Shown here piece by piece: positions 50,593 through 58,685 of a stretch of 62,469 nt of DNA. Source of the DNA: DAOUMU01 sp034409055 (GTDB lineage Bacteria; Chloroflexota; Anaerolineae; 4572-78; J111); assembly GCA_034409055.1 (NCBI GenBank), contig DAOUMU010000124.1:1-62469 (forward strand). The letters run 5' to 3'. A program made the position numbers and the translations under genes. How positions within the stretch are numbered: position 1 is the first letter of the stretch; each line of letters opens with the position of its first letter. The notes beneath the pieces were generated by a model. That model did no database searches and was not told the origin of the DNA. It saw only the letters and a list, made by a program, of their open reading frames with translations.

Positions 50593-50636
50593 GGACGAGA
50601 TACTATGTGTTGCGTATTGCGTGTTGCGTAAAGAGT

Positions 50637-51290
50637 ATGAACTCAAAGTCTGATTTTAAACTCCGCTATGAACTCGACAAATTACAAGCCCTCTCTCCCT
50701 GGGGACGGTCCCAGGGAGACCACTGGGATCGGTTGAGTGACTTCGTGTACCGGGTGAAAACTTTGGACGGCATTCAGCGTCAAGCCCAGGCTGTGGCCAG
50801 GGCTGAGGGGTTGCCGGTGGCAGCGTTCGAAGCTTACACCGTACGGCGCTGGTACAATCACCACACCCACGACCAAATTTTGCAAATGTTCTACGCCCAT
50901 CCCGATATCCAGCCCGAGGAAAATGCCAAACATCGCACCATTGATTTTTATTTGCGGGACATTCCGTTTGACTTGAAGATTAGCCGTTTCCCCAAAGCCT
51001 ATCCTGACACCCTCAAATATGCCTGGCAACACCGGCACCATCTGGCTCAATGGCAGTACGAGCACCAGTCCAAACAAGGCCGCTATCACACCGGCAACCG
51101 CCTTTTTATTATTTTGCACAACCGGGTTCAGCCGGAACTGAGTTGGCAACTACGCCGGGATTTTGAGACGCTGGAGACGCTCGTTGAGGAATTTTTAGAT
51201 GCGCCCCTTCTCCTGGGGTTGACGGTCACCAACCACCACACACAAGAAGTTTATCGCCCCTGGTCGGCGGTTATCTTTCACGTCAAATAA
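50637..51290 (+). CDS. Probable PD-(D/E)XK restriction endonuclease
   Basis: A 217-residue soluble protein. I do not recognise the specific enzyme. Residues 101-114 (TIDFYLRDIPFDLK) show the Asp103 ... Asp112-x-Lys114 pattern of PD-(D/E)XK nucleases, with a beta hairpin context. Near 155-162 is a strand NRLFIIL. Paired with the upstream methyltransferase, type II restriction is the likely job. The ATG at 50637 lies just after a GTGTTGCG repeat; there is no strong ribosome binding site. It overlaps the convergent GH3-family gene by 13 bp at the 3' end. Confidence 0.68.
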   Translation: MNSKSDFKLRYELDKLQALSPWGRSQGDHWDRLSDFVYRVKTLDGIQRQAQAVARAEGLPVAAFEAYTVRRWYNHHTHDQILQMFYAHPDIQPEENAKHRTIDFYLRDIPFDLKISRFPKAYPDTLKYAWQHRHHLAQWQYEHQSKQGRYHTGNRLFIILHNRVQPELSWQLRRDFETLETLVEEFLDAPLLLGLTVTNHHTQEVYRPWSAVIFHVK

Positions 51291-52993
51291 ATCATTCTCC
51301 CCCGAAATGCTCGTGCCCAGCCCCCAAGACGATGCAAAGCCACGGGCTTGATATCCCCGGCTCGTTGGCCGTGAGCCTGGCAAACCGACAGATAGGTTTC
51401 CAACGCTCCCCCCTCGATGCGGAAGACACGTAACAGCCCCAATTGCCCCAGGTCGCGGCAGTATTGATAATAAAAGTTCTCCTGCAGGGCCGTGTCCAGT
51501 TCAGGGCCTAACCGGTGTAATGCTTCGTCTGACGCCCCCTCGTCGACCTCGATAAAAAGGACATAGGCATGTTGTCCTTCTTCCTCCTCACAGGCTAACA
51601 TGGCAAATGTGGGCTGGAGGTGGTGGCGGTTGAGCAGCGTTTGCAGGACCTGCTGCACGTGGTATTCGTTCAATTTCTCCCCAAACCAATCGGAGATGTG
51701 GGCCGCTTTGCCCACAAAGCGGATCAGCGGGCAGTTACCAAGCCGGCCAACCACTTGTACCAGGTCGTGCAGTTGGTAGCGGTACAGCCCTCCCCCGGTG
51801 GTCAGGATGACCTCGTAGTAATCGTCAAGTTCCAATTGGTGGGCCAGGAGCGGTTGGCCGGTATCCTCTGTGGTTGCTGACCTGTTATCGACGGGGAGGA
51901 ATTCAAAGAAGTGGGAACGAAGAGCCAGCACCGCTCCCGCTTGCCCCACCAGCGGGAAGGAGACCACCCCCTCCGTGGCCAGCAGACCTTTACCCTGCAG
52001 GCGAGCCTGGGGAAAAAGACGGACCAACTCGGGCGCGTAAAGGGCCGCTTGAGCGTCGGTCCAGCAACTGATGAGCCGCAAGTGGAGCCAAAGCCGGGCG
52101 TGGATTGTACCTGGATCGCTACCCGTTTGGAAAGCAGCCCGGATTTCCGCTGCCCGCTGACGATCCGGCCGGTTCAGCCTGTTGAATTGGGCCTGCAGGT
52201 CGGGGGCCAATGGGGCCGGGGGTGAGAGCGTTCCCCTGGCGATATCGGCGGCCAGTTGTAGCCACCAGGCTGAGAGCCGTTCGACCAGCAGGATCAGGAA
52301 GGTCGGATTCCAGATGGAGATGAGAGCCAGGCAGCGGCTGCGCAGCAAGAACAACAGGGTCACGTAGCGAAACGTTTCCATGTCGTCAATCAACCGCACC
52401 AGCGGCGGTACGACCATCACCGCCTGAATCAGATGGCGCTGCAGGCCGCCAAAGTATTCGCTGTCCTCTTCAAACCCGATGGGAATACCGCCGGGTGTGC
52501 GCTCATTACGCCGGATGACCGGGGTGACGGACCAGTAGGCCTGGCCCGGCAAGAGACCGGGCCGGTGGCTAAAAAGATCGACCACCCAGGGAGCAATGGC
52601 CCGCTGAAATTCAGCTTTGAGTGTAGCCGTGTAGGGAATATGCTTGGTGGCGGCAGTGGAGCCGCTGGTTGGTTCCAGCAGCAGGACGGGGTCACCAGTC
52701 AAAACTTGCGGCCGGCCTGCGCCAATCTGGTCGATGGCGGCCTGGTAATCGTCATAAGTGGAAAGAGGCACCCGAGCCTGGTACTCAGCCACCGAGCGGA
52801 TGGTGGCAAAATCATAACGGCGACCGAAATCGGTCTCCGCGTTATGATGCAGCAGGTGCATCAGCAGCTTTTGTTGAGCCCCGGCCACGTCTCGCCTGGC
52901 CAGGTGAAAAGCCAGACTCTCCGGCCAGGAGAGCAGATACCACAGGCCGTTGGCCAGGGGACGCAGGAGGGCTTGGATGAATGGGTGAGTCAC
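51278..52993 (-). CDS. GH3 auxin-responsive-promoter family protein (acyl-adenylate ligase)
   Basis: A 571-residue member of the ANL-related GH3 family, which adenylates carboxylic acids and joins them to amines. The phosphate loop is LLLEPTSGSTAATKHIPYT (about 105-123), and the later GGGLYRYQLHDLVQVVG region matches the GH3 core. Plants use relatives to conjugate auxin or jasmonate; bacterial members often sit in lipid or secondary-metabolite clusters. Here two GNAT-like genes and four radical SAM genes follow on the same strand after a 1-kb break. Acyl substrate unknown. Confidence 0.87.
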   Translation of the reverse strand: MTHPFIQALLRPLANGLWYLLSWPESLAFHLARRDVAGAQQKLLMHLLHHNAETDFGRRYDFATIRSVAEYQARVPLSTYDDYQAAIDQIGAGRPQVLTGDPVLLLEPTSGSTAATKHIPYTATLKAEFQRAIAPWVVDLFSHRPGLLPGQAYWSVTPVIRRNERTPGGIPIGFEEDSEYFGGLQRHLIQAVMVVPPLVRLIDDMETFRYVTLLFLLRSRCLALISIWNPTFLILLVERLSAWWLQLAADIARGTLSPPAPLAPDLQAQFNRLNRPDRQRAAEIRAAFQTGSDPGTIHARLWLHLRLISCWTDAQAALYAPELVRLFPQARLQGKGLLATEGVVSFPLVGQAGAVLALRSHFFEFLPVDNRSATTEDTGQPLLAHQLELDDYYEVILTTGGGLYRYQLHDLVQVVGRLGNCPLIRFVGKAAHISDWFGEKLNEYHVQQVLQTLLNRHHLQPTFAMLACEEEEGQHAYVLFIEVDEGASDEALHRLGPELDTALQENFYYQYCRDLGQLGLLRVFRIEGGALETYLSVCQAHGQRAGDIKPVALHRLGGWARAFRGRMIYLT

Positions 52994-53143
52994 TTCCGCA
53001 ACACTTCCCTTGTCGAGATGATGAGTTTAACCACAGAGCGACTATATGAGTTAAACGGCTTATCCTCTTTTTTTGTTTGATTTTGCTACTAACCGGGTGA
53101 GACAGTATAATTTTTTAAGCAAACAGTTACTGAGGATAGATCG

Positions 53144-53812
53144 ATGGGAATTCCTCCAGCTATTGCTGCCATCGCCCCTGATGGTCAACCCACTCCGGCC
53201 CAGCGACGGCGTATTATTATAGAAATATGTCGACGGCGCATCAAGCCAGGCACCGGTAGTGGATATGATTTTCTACGCAGGAGAACGGCTATGAATCCCT
53301 GGCCTGATTTACGACCGATCCTCCAAGAATTACCCTGGGTTATTACCGGTACAGTTGCTACCCGAGCTTACATGCCCGAACGAGCCACCAAGGACTTAGA
53401 CATTCTGGTGCGTCAACAGGACAGAGATGTAGTTGTGGAACGTCTCCAAGCCGCCGGATACCAGGTTATATCTCGGTTGGCTATACCCGGCCTTTTACTC
53501 CACTCGCCAGAGGGGATAGAAGTAGACCTTATTTTTGGCGACTATCCCTGGCTAGATGAAGCCTTAACCCAACCTAACCAGGATCCGGCTGGCTACCCGG
53601 TGCTAGATTTACCCTATCTGGTTTTGATGAAACTTGAGGCCTCCCGCACTCAAGATTTGGGCGACCTTTCCCGTATGTTGGGTCTGGCGGCTGATACGGA
53701 CCTTGACCGGGTGCGAGCCGCTGTAAACCATTATGCACCTGATACGATTGATGACATAGAGTCGCTGATTTATCTGGGGCAGATAGAAATGAAACCACCT
53801 TCCGCTGAATGA
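53144..53812 (+). CDS. Nucleotidyltransferase-like protein with N-terminal extension
   Basis: A 222-residue protein. From residue 50 it resembles the polymerase-beta-like nucleotidyltransferases of AbiEii/MNT style: VITGTVATRAYMPERATKDLDILV has the core with the Asp-x-Asp metal pair (KDLDIL), and a third acid is in GIEVDLIFG. Residues 1-49 (PAIAAIAPDGQPTPAQRRRIIIEICRRR) form a helical tail that may be a fused small partner. A second start at 53291 has a better AGGAGA site, so two proteins could be made. In the family such proteins can be toxins that modify tRNA. No separate antitoxin is visible. The gene lies alone on the plus strand. Confidence 0.72.
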   Translation: MGIPPAIAAIAPDGQPTPAQRRRIIIEICRRRIKPGTGSGYDFLRRRTAMNPWPDLRPILQELPWVITGTVATRAYMPERATKDLDILVRQQDRDVVVERLQAAGYQVISRLAIPGLLLHSPEGIEVDLIFGDYPWLDEALTQPNQDPAGYPVLDLPYLVLMKLEASRTQDLGDLSRMLGLAADTDLDRVRAAVNHYAPDTIDDIESLIYLGQIEMKPPSAE

Positions 53813-53828
53813 TATTAGAGAGAGGATT

Positions 53829-53925
53829 ACCCACGGGGCATAGATACCCAAGGGGCATAAATACCCAAGGGGCATAGACCAGCACGCCCACGTGCGGCTC
53901 CGTTTGGCACGCCCACATGCCAAAC
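53829..53925. repeat. 17-bp tandem repeat and GCACG/GTTTGGCA hairpins
   Basis: Two and a half copies of GGGGCATAGATACCCAA (53834-53877), then GCACG-CCCA-CGTGC (53882-53895), identical to 7677-7690, and a second hairpin GTTTGGCA ... TGCCAAAC (53902-53925). Confidence 0.8.
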
Positions 53926-53936
53926 TCCTCATATTC

Positions 53937-54677
53937 TCAAGCACCCAGCATGCGCCGACCGGCAGCGGTCAGATTGGTTGGCGTGAGTTCAACCAGACAG
54001 ACCAGTTGGTCGCCACGGGCATGGCCTGGATTGGTGGCGACAAAAAAGGCCACGTGTGGGTCCTTTAAACGCCGCTCTGTAATTTCGGCCACCCCCGCTC
54101 GCAAGGGGGCTGCTTTGGTAAACCGGATGATACCACGCTCCGGGTCATATTCGTCGGGAAATTTCAGTTGAGCCAACGCATCCAGTACCCGTTTGATGAA
54201 CGGTGGCGTTGGATGCCGGTAGGTAGGATAAAACTCGCGGAAAAAGACGGGTAGAAAACGGTAGGTTTTATAACCGGAACTGATCAGGAACCAGTAGACC
54301 CGGGCCTCGTCGATGGTTTCGGCCAGACCAAAGACGTGCCGTCCCCACAGGCGGGGCAATTCCGTTTCCCCCCAATAATCTTGATGGATAATCGTGTCGC
54401 CGGAGAAGAAAGCCACCACCGGCTGGTCATCGACGACAACTTGCAGCCGCATCAAGGTGGAAAATCCCTGAATTTGGCCGGAGACGGTATCGCTCAGCAG
54501 GACGACCCATTCTTTTTCTGCCAGGTCATGCTCAAATTGGGGTTGGGTCACGTTGTCAAAGTAGTGCGACAGCAGGGTAAACATTCGGTGGCGTTGGGCC
54601 AGGGACAATTCCTCGGGGCGCTGCACACATCCTGCAAGGTGACCAGACTTTTTGTTTTCCATAGGCTGAGGTAGCAT
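53937..54677 (-). CDS. GNAT-like protein of unknown function
   Basis: A 246-residue protein that I assign only loosely to the GNAT acyltransferase fold. Pattern: a strand set around VVLLSDTVSGQIQGFSTLMRL and VVAFFSGDTIIHQDYWG, then helix-rich middle. No clear acetyl-CoA loop (R/Q-x-x-G-x-G/A) can be seen. It follows two GNAT-like/radical SAM genes on the same strand and has GGAG 6 bases upstream of the ATG at 54677. The likely role is with the other enzymes of the cluster. Confidence 0.6.
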   Translation of the reverse strand: MLPQPMENKKSGHLAGCVQRPEELSLAQRHRMFTLLSHYFDNVTQPQFEHDLAEKEWVVLLSDTVSGQIQGFSTLMRLQVVVDDQPVVAFFSGDTIIHQDYWGETELPRLWGRHVFGLAETIDEARVYWFLISSGYKTYRFLPVFFREFYPTYRHPTPPFIKRVLDALAQLKFPDEYDPERGIIRFTKAAPLRAGVAEITERRLKDPHVAFFVATNPGHARGDQLVCLVELTPTNLTAAGRRMLGA

Positions 54678-54703
54678 TTTTTCTCCATCTGTTCAGAACT
54701 GGC

Positions 54704-54805
54704 CTAATTAGTTCTTGTTGCAAAATCTTGTAGTAGACGCATCCCCATGCGTCTACGGCGGGCATAGGGATGCCCTGACTACGTTTTGCAACAGAAACTA
54801 ATTAG
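54704..54805. repeat. Nested repeat: 22-bp outer arms around a two-hairpin unit
   Basis: Outer arms at 54704-54725 and 54784-54805 match at 20 of 22 positions (CTAATTAGTT...TTGCAAAA). Inside are a hairpin with 10-bp stem GTAGACGCAT and loop CCCC (54733-54756) and one with stem GGGCAT and loop AGGG (54760-54775), then CTAC. The right arm overlaps the stop codon of the GNAT gene. Confidence 0.92.
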
Positions 54806-55905
54806 AGCGCGGCAATTTCAATATAAGGGATGCGCTTGTCAAGTTTTTCATGAAACTTTTCTTCTCCCTTCCAACAGACGGTATACAGCCGGCTATAGTA
54901 GGGGATATGAACGTACCGGCGGGCTACTGCCAGGAGCGGATCCCGACTGGACAGCCCCACCATCAGGTAGGCGTAGCCTCGTTCAGCGGCCAGGTTGTAC
55001 ACCTGTCGCAGCAGCACCCGGAAAATGTCCGGATCGTTGTCAGCCACGCAGATGAAGCTGGCGTAGGCAAAATGAATCGCCTGGCCGGGTGGGAGCAGCG
55101 GTTGCGCCCCGACCAACCGAGCGCCAAGGTTGTAGAAGGGCCTGAGCCAACGCAAGGAACCATGGTAGGCCTGGACGACGGTCTGTTTGTAGCTTGACTG
55201 ATCCCACAGCCCAATGACGCCCACGATCTGACCATGACGGCGAGCCAAAATAAAGTCATCCAGGCGAAAACCCAGGGTGGTCGGGCTGTTATGAAAGTCT
55301 GCCTCGCCATACACGGGGAAAAATTGCCTGGCCGGGCCATATTGTCTGAGAAAGGCCACAATAGCCCTCAGGTCTGTGACCGAGCCACGGCTTATCTCAT
55401 AAGGAGACGGCAATTTCTTGGGTCTGCGTAAAATGATAGCCAGGGTACACAGGCGGTCCACTTCCCGGTAAACCGGGAAATGACGCCGGGCCCGCTTGAC
55501 CAGAATACCCTGGGCCTGGACATTCCCTTCGATGATGGTGGTGATATAGCCGGTCACCCGTCCATCGGCGTGGAGTTGATGCAGGAAACGAAAGCCAGCG
55601 GAGACTAACCAACGACCCCGGAATCCTTCATCAACACGGAGCTGGCCAATGTAACCAACCTCCTCCACCTGGCCGTTGACGAAAAGCGGCCGGGTCGTCC
55701 GGGTGGCTACCCCGGCAATCTGCCCACTGGCCTGATGTCGAGCCACCAACACCTGGCAAAACCGGCCCATCGTCCCACAACCCAAAAAATAGTCAGGCTC
55801 CCGCTCATAGGTCAGGGTCACCTGGCCGGGCACCGGATTGTTTGCCAATAACCGCCGGATGGCCGGATCATCGGCGGGGGTAGTAAGTTCGAAAGTAAAT
55901 TCCAT
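54802..55905 (-). CDS. GNAT-family N-acetyltransferase-like protein
   Basis: A 367-residue protein. The first ~160 residues show a GNAT fold: VLVARHQASGQIAGVATRTTRPLFVNG, then VGYIGQLRVDEGFRGRWLVSAGFRFLHQL with R-G-R-W in the place of the acetyl-CoA loop. The second half repeats a GNAT-like strand pattern (GQIVGVIGLWD). Two-domain GNATs include mycothiol synthase and aminoacyl-transferases, so this may transfer acyl or aminoacyl groups. I start at the ATG 55905; a GTG at 55911 is possible. It follows the radical SAM stop by about 10 bp. Confidence 0.75.
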   Translation of the reverse strand: MEFTFELTTPADDPAIRRLLANNPVPGQVTLTYEREPDYFLGCGTMGRFCQVLVARHQASGQIAGVATRTTRPLFVNGQVEEVGYIGQLRVDEGFRGRWLVSAGFRFLHQLHADGRVTGYITTIIEGNVQAQGILVKRARRHFPVYREVDRLCTLAIILRRPKKLPSPYEISRGSVTDLRAIVAFLRQYGPARQFFPVYGEADFHNSPTTLGFRLDDFILARRHGQIVGVIGLWDQSSYKQTVVQAYHGSLRWLRPFYNLGARLVGAQPLLPPGQAIHFAYASFICVADNDPDIFRVLLRQVYNLAAERGYAYLMVGLSSRDPLLAVARRYVHIPYYSRLYTVCWKGEEKFHEKLDKRIPYIEIAAL

Positions 55906-55916
55906 TGACACTTAAA

Positions 55917-57275
55917 TCACTGCGCCTTCAATAATTCTCCTGGCCAACTCATATCGCCTAGAGGATAATGATCCCGCAGTCCGACTTCTGCCCTGATCAT
56001 GCCATTGATCAGAAAAAATTGACGAAACATAAAAAAGTCGGGCCGGTTGACCGGGTCAAGACCACGCCGGATAATACTGGGTATGGCGTAAAAGGCACGT
56101 CGAGCGGCCAGGCAGCCTTGTTGGACCTGTTCTGGACTCATCCGAGCCGGTTGAAACGGTATTTTATTGTAACTGTAGGCACCATCCAACCACCAGGCCT
56201 CGTAAAGGAGGCGGCCCTCGGCTTCTAATCGTTTGTACAAGGGCGTGCCTGGAAAAGGTGTTAGATGGTTGAAGGCGCTGATGTAGAAGCGATGGCTTTT
56301 GGCGAATTCGACCGTTTCGGCAAAAGAGGCCGGGGTATCTAAATCGTAACCAAAAATAAAAGTGACGTAAAGTCTAATACCGTAACGGCGCAGATTAGCC
56401 AGGGCCTGTTCGTATCCTCCCTTCATCGTATTGAAGCTTTTAGCCATCGCTTTCAGGTTGTCAGGATTCAGACTCTCAAACCCGATCAGCAATCCCTGGC
56501 AACCGCTTCTGGTCAGCAGATCCAGAAATTCCTCATCGTGCGCCACATTGATACTGGCCTGGCTGACCCATCTGATTTTCAGGGGAATCAGCGCCCGGAA
56601 CAGTTCCTTGGCCTGCTTCAGATTGGCGATGATGTTATCATCAACGAAAAAAATGAATTTCTTGTTTTGGTGTTTCATCCACTCGAGCTCGGCCATAATC
56701 TCGTCAACGGGCCGCCGGGTTTGGGTTTGATTGAATACAGTTTGGATGGCGCAGAAATCGCATTTGAAATGACAGCCACGTCCGGCCTCGACCAGGCCAA
56801 TCGGTAAATAACGCTTGCCCCGAAAAATGGTCCGGTCCGGTTTCAACCCTTTGAGAGAGGGTCGAGCCTCCGGCCGGTAAAATTTCTCCGGCCGGCCGTG
56901 CCGGTAATCATCAATCACCCGGGGCCATATCTCTTCGGCCTCGCCGACCACAACCGACTCGGCGTAATCGGCCACCTCTTCCGGGCACAGCATGGCGTGA
57001 AAGCCGCCCATCACGACCGGGACACCCCGCTGCCGGTACTCGCTGGCGATTTGGTAGGCCCGTTTGGCCGTATACGTTTCGATACTGATGGCCACCAGGT
57101 CCGTCGGTTCGTCAAAGGGGATCAGTTCCAAACGGTCGTCATAGAACTTGATCTCGACATCGTTGGGCGTTAACCCGGCAATCGTGGCCGCCGGGAGTGG
57201 CTCCATTTGCCAGGTGCCAATATAGGCCTGACCCGGTCGCCGGCCAATGCAGGGATGGATAATGGTCAATCTCAT
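55917..57275 (-). CDS. B12-binding radical SAM enzyme (paralogue 1)
   Basis: A 452-residue enzyme with an N-terminal cobalamin-binding-like Rossmann domain (VVMGGFHAMLCPEEV, VVVGEAEEIWPRVI) and a radical SAM core: CHFKCDFC supplies the 4Fe-4S cysteines, with VDDNIIANLKQAKELFRALIPLKIRW and GFESLNPDNLKAM motifs. The BchE/HpnP-like superfamily uses SAM plus cobalamin for methylations and other carbon-centred radical chemistry. The DxHxxG cobalamin motif is not evident, so B12 may be bound base-off differently or absent. It follows paralogue 2 by 3 bp and is fourth in the tandem series by transcription order. Confidence 0.9.
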   Translation of the reverse strand: MRLTIIHPCIGRRPGQAYIGTWQMEPLPAATIAGLTPNDVEIKFYDDRLELIPFDEPTDLVAISIETYTAKRAYQIASEYRQRGVPVVMGGFHAMLCPEEVADYAESVVVGEAEEIWPRVIDDYRHGRPEKFYRPEARPSLKGLKPDRTIFRGKRYLPIGLVEAGRGCHFKCDFCAIQTVFNQTQTRRPVDEIMAELEWMKHQNKKFIFFVDDNIIANLKQAKELFRALIPLKIRWVSQASINVAHDEEFLDLLTRSGCQGLLIGFESLNPDNLKAMAKSFNTMKGGYEQALANLRRYGIRLYVTFIFGYDLDTPASFAETVEFAKSHRFYISAFNHLTPFPGTPLYKRLEAEGRLLYEAWWLDGAYSYNKIPFQPARMSPEQVQQGCLAARRAFYAIPSIIRRGLDPVNRPDFFMFRQFFLINGMIRAEVGLRDHYPLGDMSWPGELLKAQ

Positions 57276-57278
57276 TGG

Positions 57279-58610
57279 CTAATACAAACCAAATCTCATA
57301 CCGTGCTTCTTAAACACTTCTTTGCGAAACAGGGGCGTATATTGCAAATAGAGCCCCAGTTTATAGAGCGAACGAAAATTTGTCTTCCAGTCAAACATCC
57401 GCCGGATAATTGAGCCAACACTATTGAAACTGGCCCGAGCCTGGAAACAGGCCTCGGTCAGTTCCTCCGGCGACATCCGGTCGGGTAAAAAAGTGGCATA
57501 ATTAAAGCGATACTCGGGATGCAGCCACCACTGGCCGTCGTACAGCAGGCGTCCTTCTGCTGCCAGCTTTTGGTAGAGCGGCGTGCTGGGGTAGGGGACC
57601 AGAATATTGAAGGCAGCCAGCGGAAATTTATTCTCCAGAGCAAACTCCAGGGTTCGTTCGATTGACTGCCGGGTGTCGTAGTCGTGGCCCAGGGTAAAGG
57701 CAGCCCAGAGTTGCAGACCATAATCGCGTATAATTTCTAATTGGGGTTTGTAATTTTTAAATCCGCCCACCAAATTAGCCGATTTTTTCATCCAGCGCAA
57801 ACTCTGCGGCGTAATCGACTCAAATCCAACCACCAGGCCAATACAGCCACTCTTGACCATCAGGTCCATTAATTCAAGGTCCTGGGTCATGTTGATGGTG
57901 CCCTGAGAGACCCAGTGGACCTTGAGGGGGATCAACTCTCGGAAGAGGGCCTTGGCCGCCTCAAAATTGGCCAGCAGGTTGTCGTCAACAAAGAAGAGGA
58001 TCTGTCGCCTGGCCGATTCGATCTCCTGCACCACCTCCCGCACCTTCCGGCAGTACTGAGTCTGATTGAAATAAGTGCTGACCGCACAAAAGTTGCAGGC
58101 AAAACGGCAGCCTCGACTAAACTGGAGCAAAGTGACCGGTAAGTAACCTTTACCCTCAAAAATATCGCGGCGGGTGATGGTGCCCGGTTGAGGAACCCCG
58201 ACCGGGGCCCGGTAGACCGGTTGCAGCTTTCCCCGGCGGGCGTCTTCAATCACCTGCTGCCATTGAAATTCGGCGTCGCCGATGTAGATGGAGTCGGCCT
58301 GCTGCTTGACCTCTGCCGGGATCAGAGTTGGGTGCATGCCCCCCATAATAACCGGCACGCCCCGCCGGCGATACTCGGCGCTAATCTCGTAAGCCCGCCG
58401 GGCCGTGTAGGTTTCCACGGTGATAGCCACCAGGTCGGTTGGCTCATCGTAGGGAATTGACTCCAACCGGTCGTCATACAGCCCCACTTCCACATCAGGC
58501 GGCGTCAAAGCAGCAATGACCCCCAGTTGCAGCGGCTCCATCCGCCCCTCATCAACATAGAGACTATGCTCCATACGGCCAATGTTGGGTTTAATTAGAG
58601 TCAGTTTCAT
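57279..58610 (-). CDS. B12-binding radical SAM enzyme (paralogue 2)
   Basis: A 443-residue paralogue beginning MKLTLIKPNIGRMEHSLYVD. Motifs: VIMGGMHPTLIPAEV, cluster CRFACNFC, then FFVDDNLLANFEAAKALFRELIPLKVHW and GFESITPQSLRWM. Start follows a 75-bp gap holding an ACGCAACACG repeat. The N-terminal YDDRLESIPYDEPTDLVAITVETYTARRAYEI segment is shared almost word for word with paralogues 1 and 3, showing recent duplication. Confidence 0.9.
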   Translation of the reverse strand: MKLTLIKPNIGRMEHSLYVDEGRMEPLQLGVIAALTPPDVEVGLYDDRLESIPYDEPTDLVAITVETYTARRAYEISAEYRRRGVPVIMGGMHPTLIPAEVKQQADSIYIGDAEFQWQQVIEDARRGKLQPVYRAPVGVPQPGTITRRDIFEGKGYLPVTLLQFSRGCRFACNFCAVSTYFNQTQYCRKVREVVQEIESARRQILFFVDDNLLANFEAAKALFRELIPLKVHWVSQGTINMTQDLELMDLMVKSGCIGLVVGFESITPQSLRWMKKSANLVGGFKNYKPQLEIIRDYGLQLWAAFTLGHDYDTRQSIERTLEFALENKFPLAAFNILVPYPSTPLYQKLAAEGRLLYDGQWWLHPEYRFNYATFLPDRMSPEELTEACFQARASFNSVGSIIRRMFDWKTNFRSLYKLGLYLQYTPLFRKEVFKKHGMRFGLY

Positions 58611-58631
58611 AAGCTCTCATAGTCAATTCAC

Positions 58632-58658
58632 GCAACACGCAACACGCAACACGTACTT
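58632..58658. repeat. ACGCAACACG tandem repeat
   Basis: Three consecutive copies of ACGCAAC/ACACGCAAC words and then ACACGTAC, between two radical SAM genes. Confidence 0.75.
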
Positions 58659-58685
58659 GGTTGTGACCTTTGCCTATCGAACACG

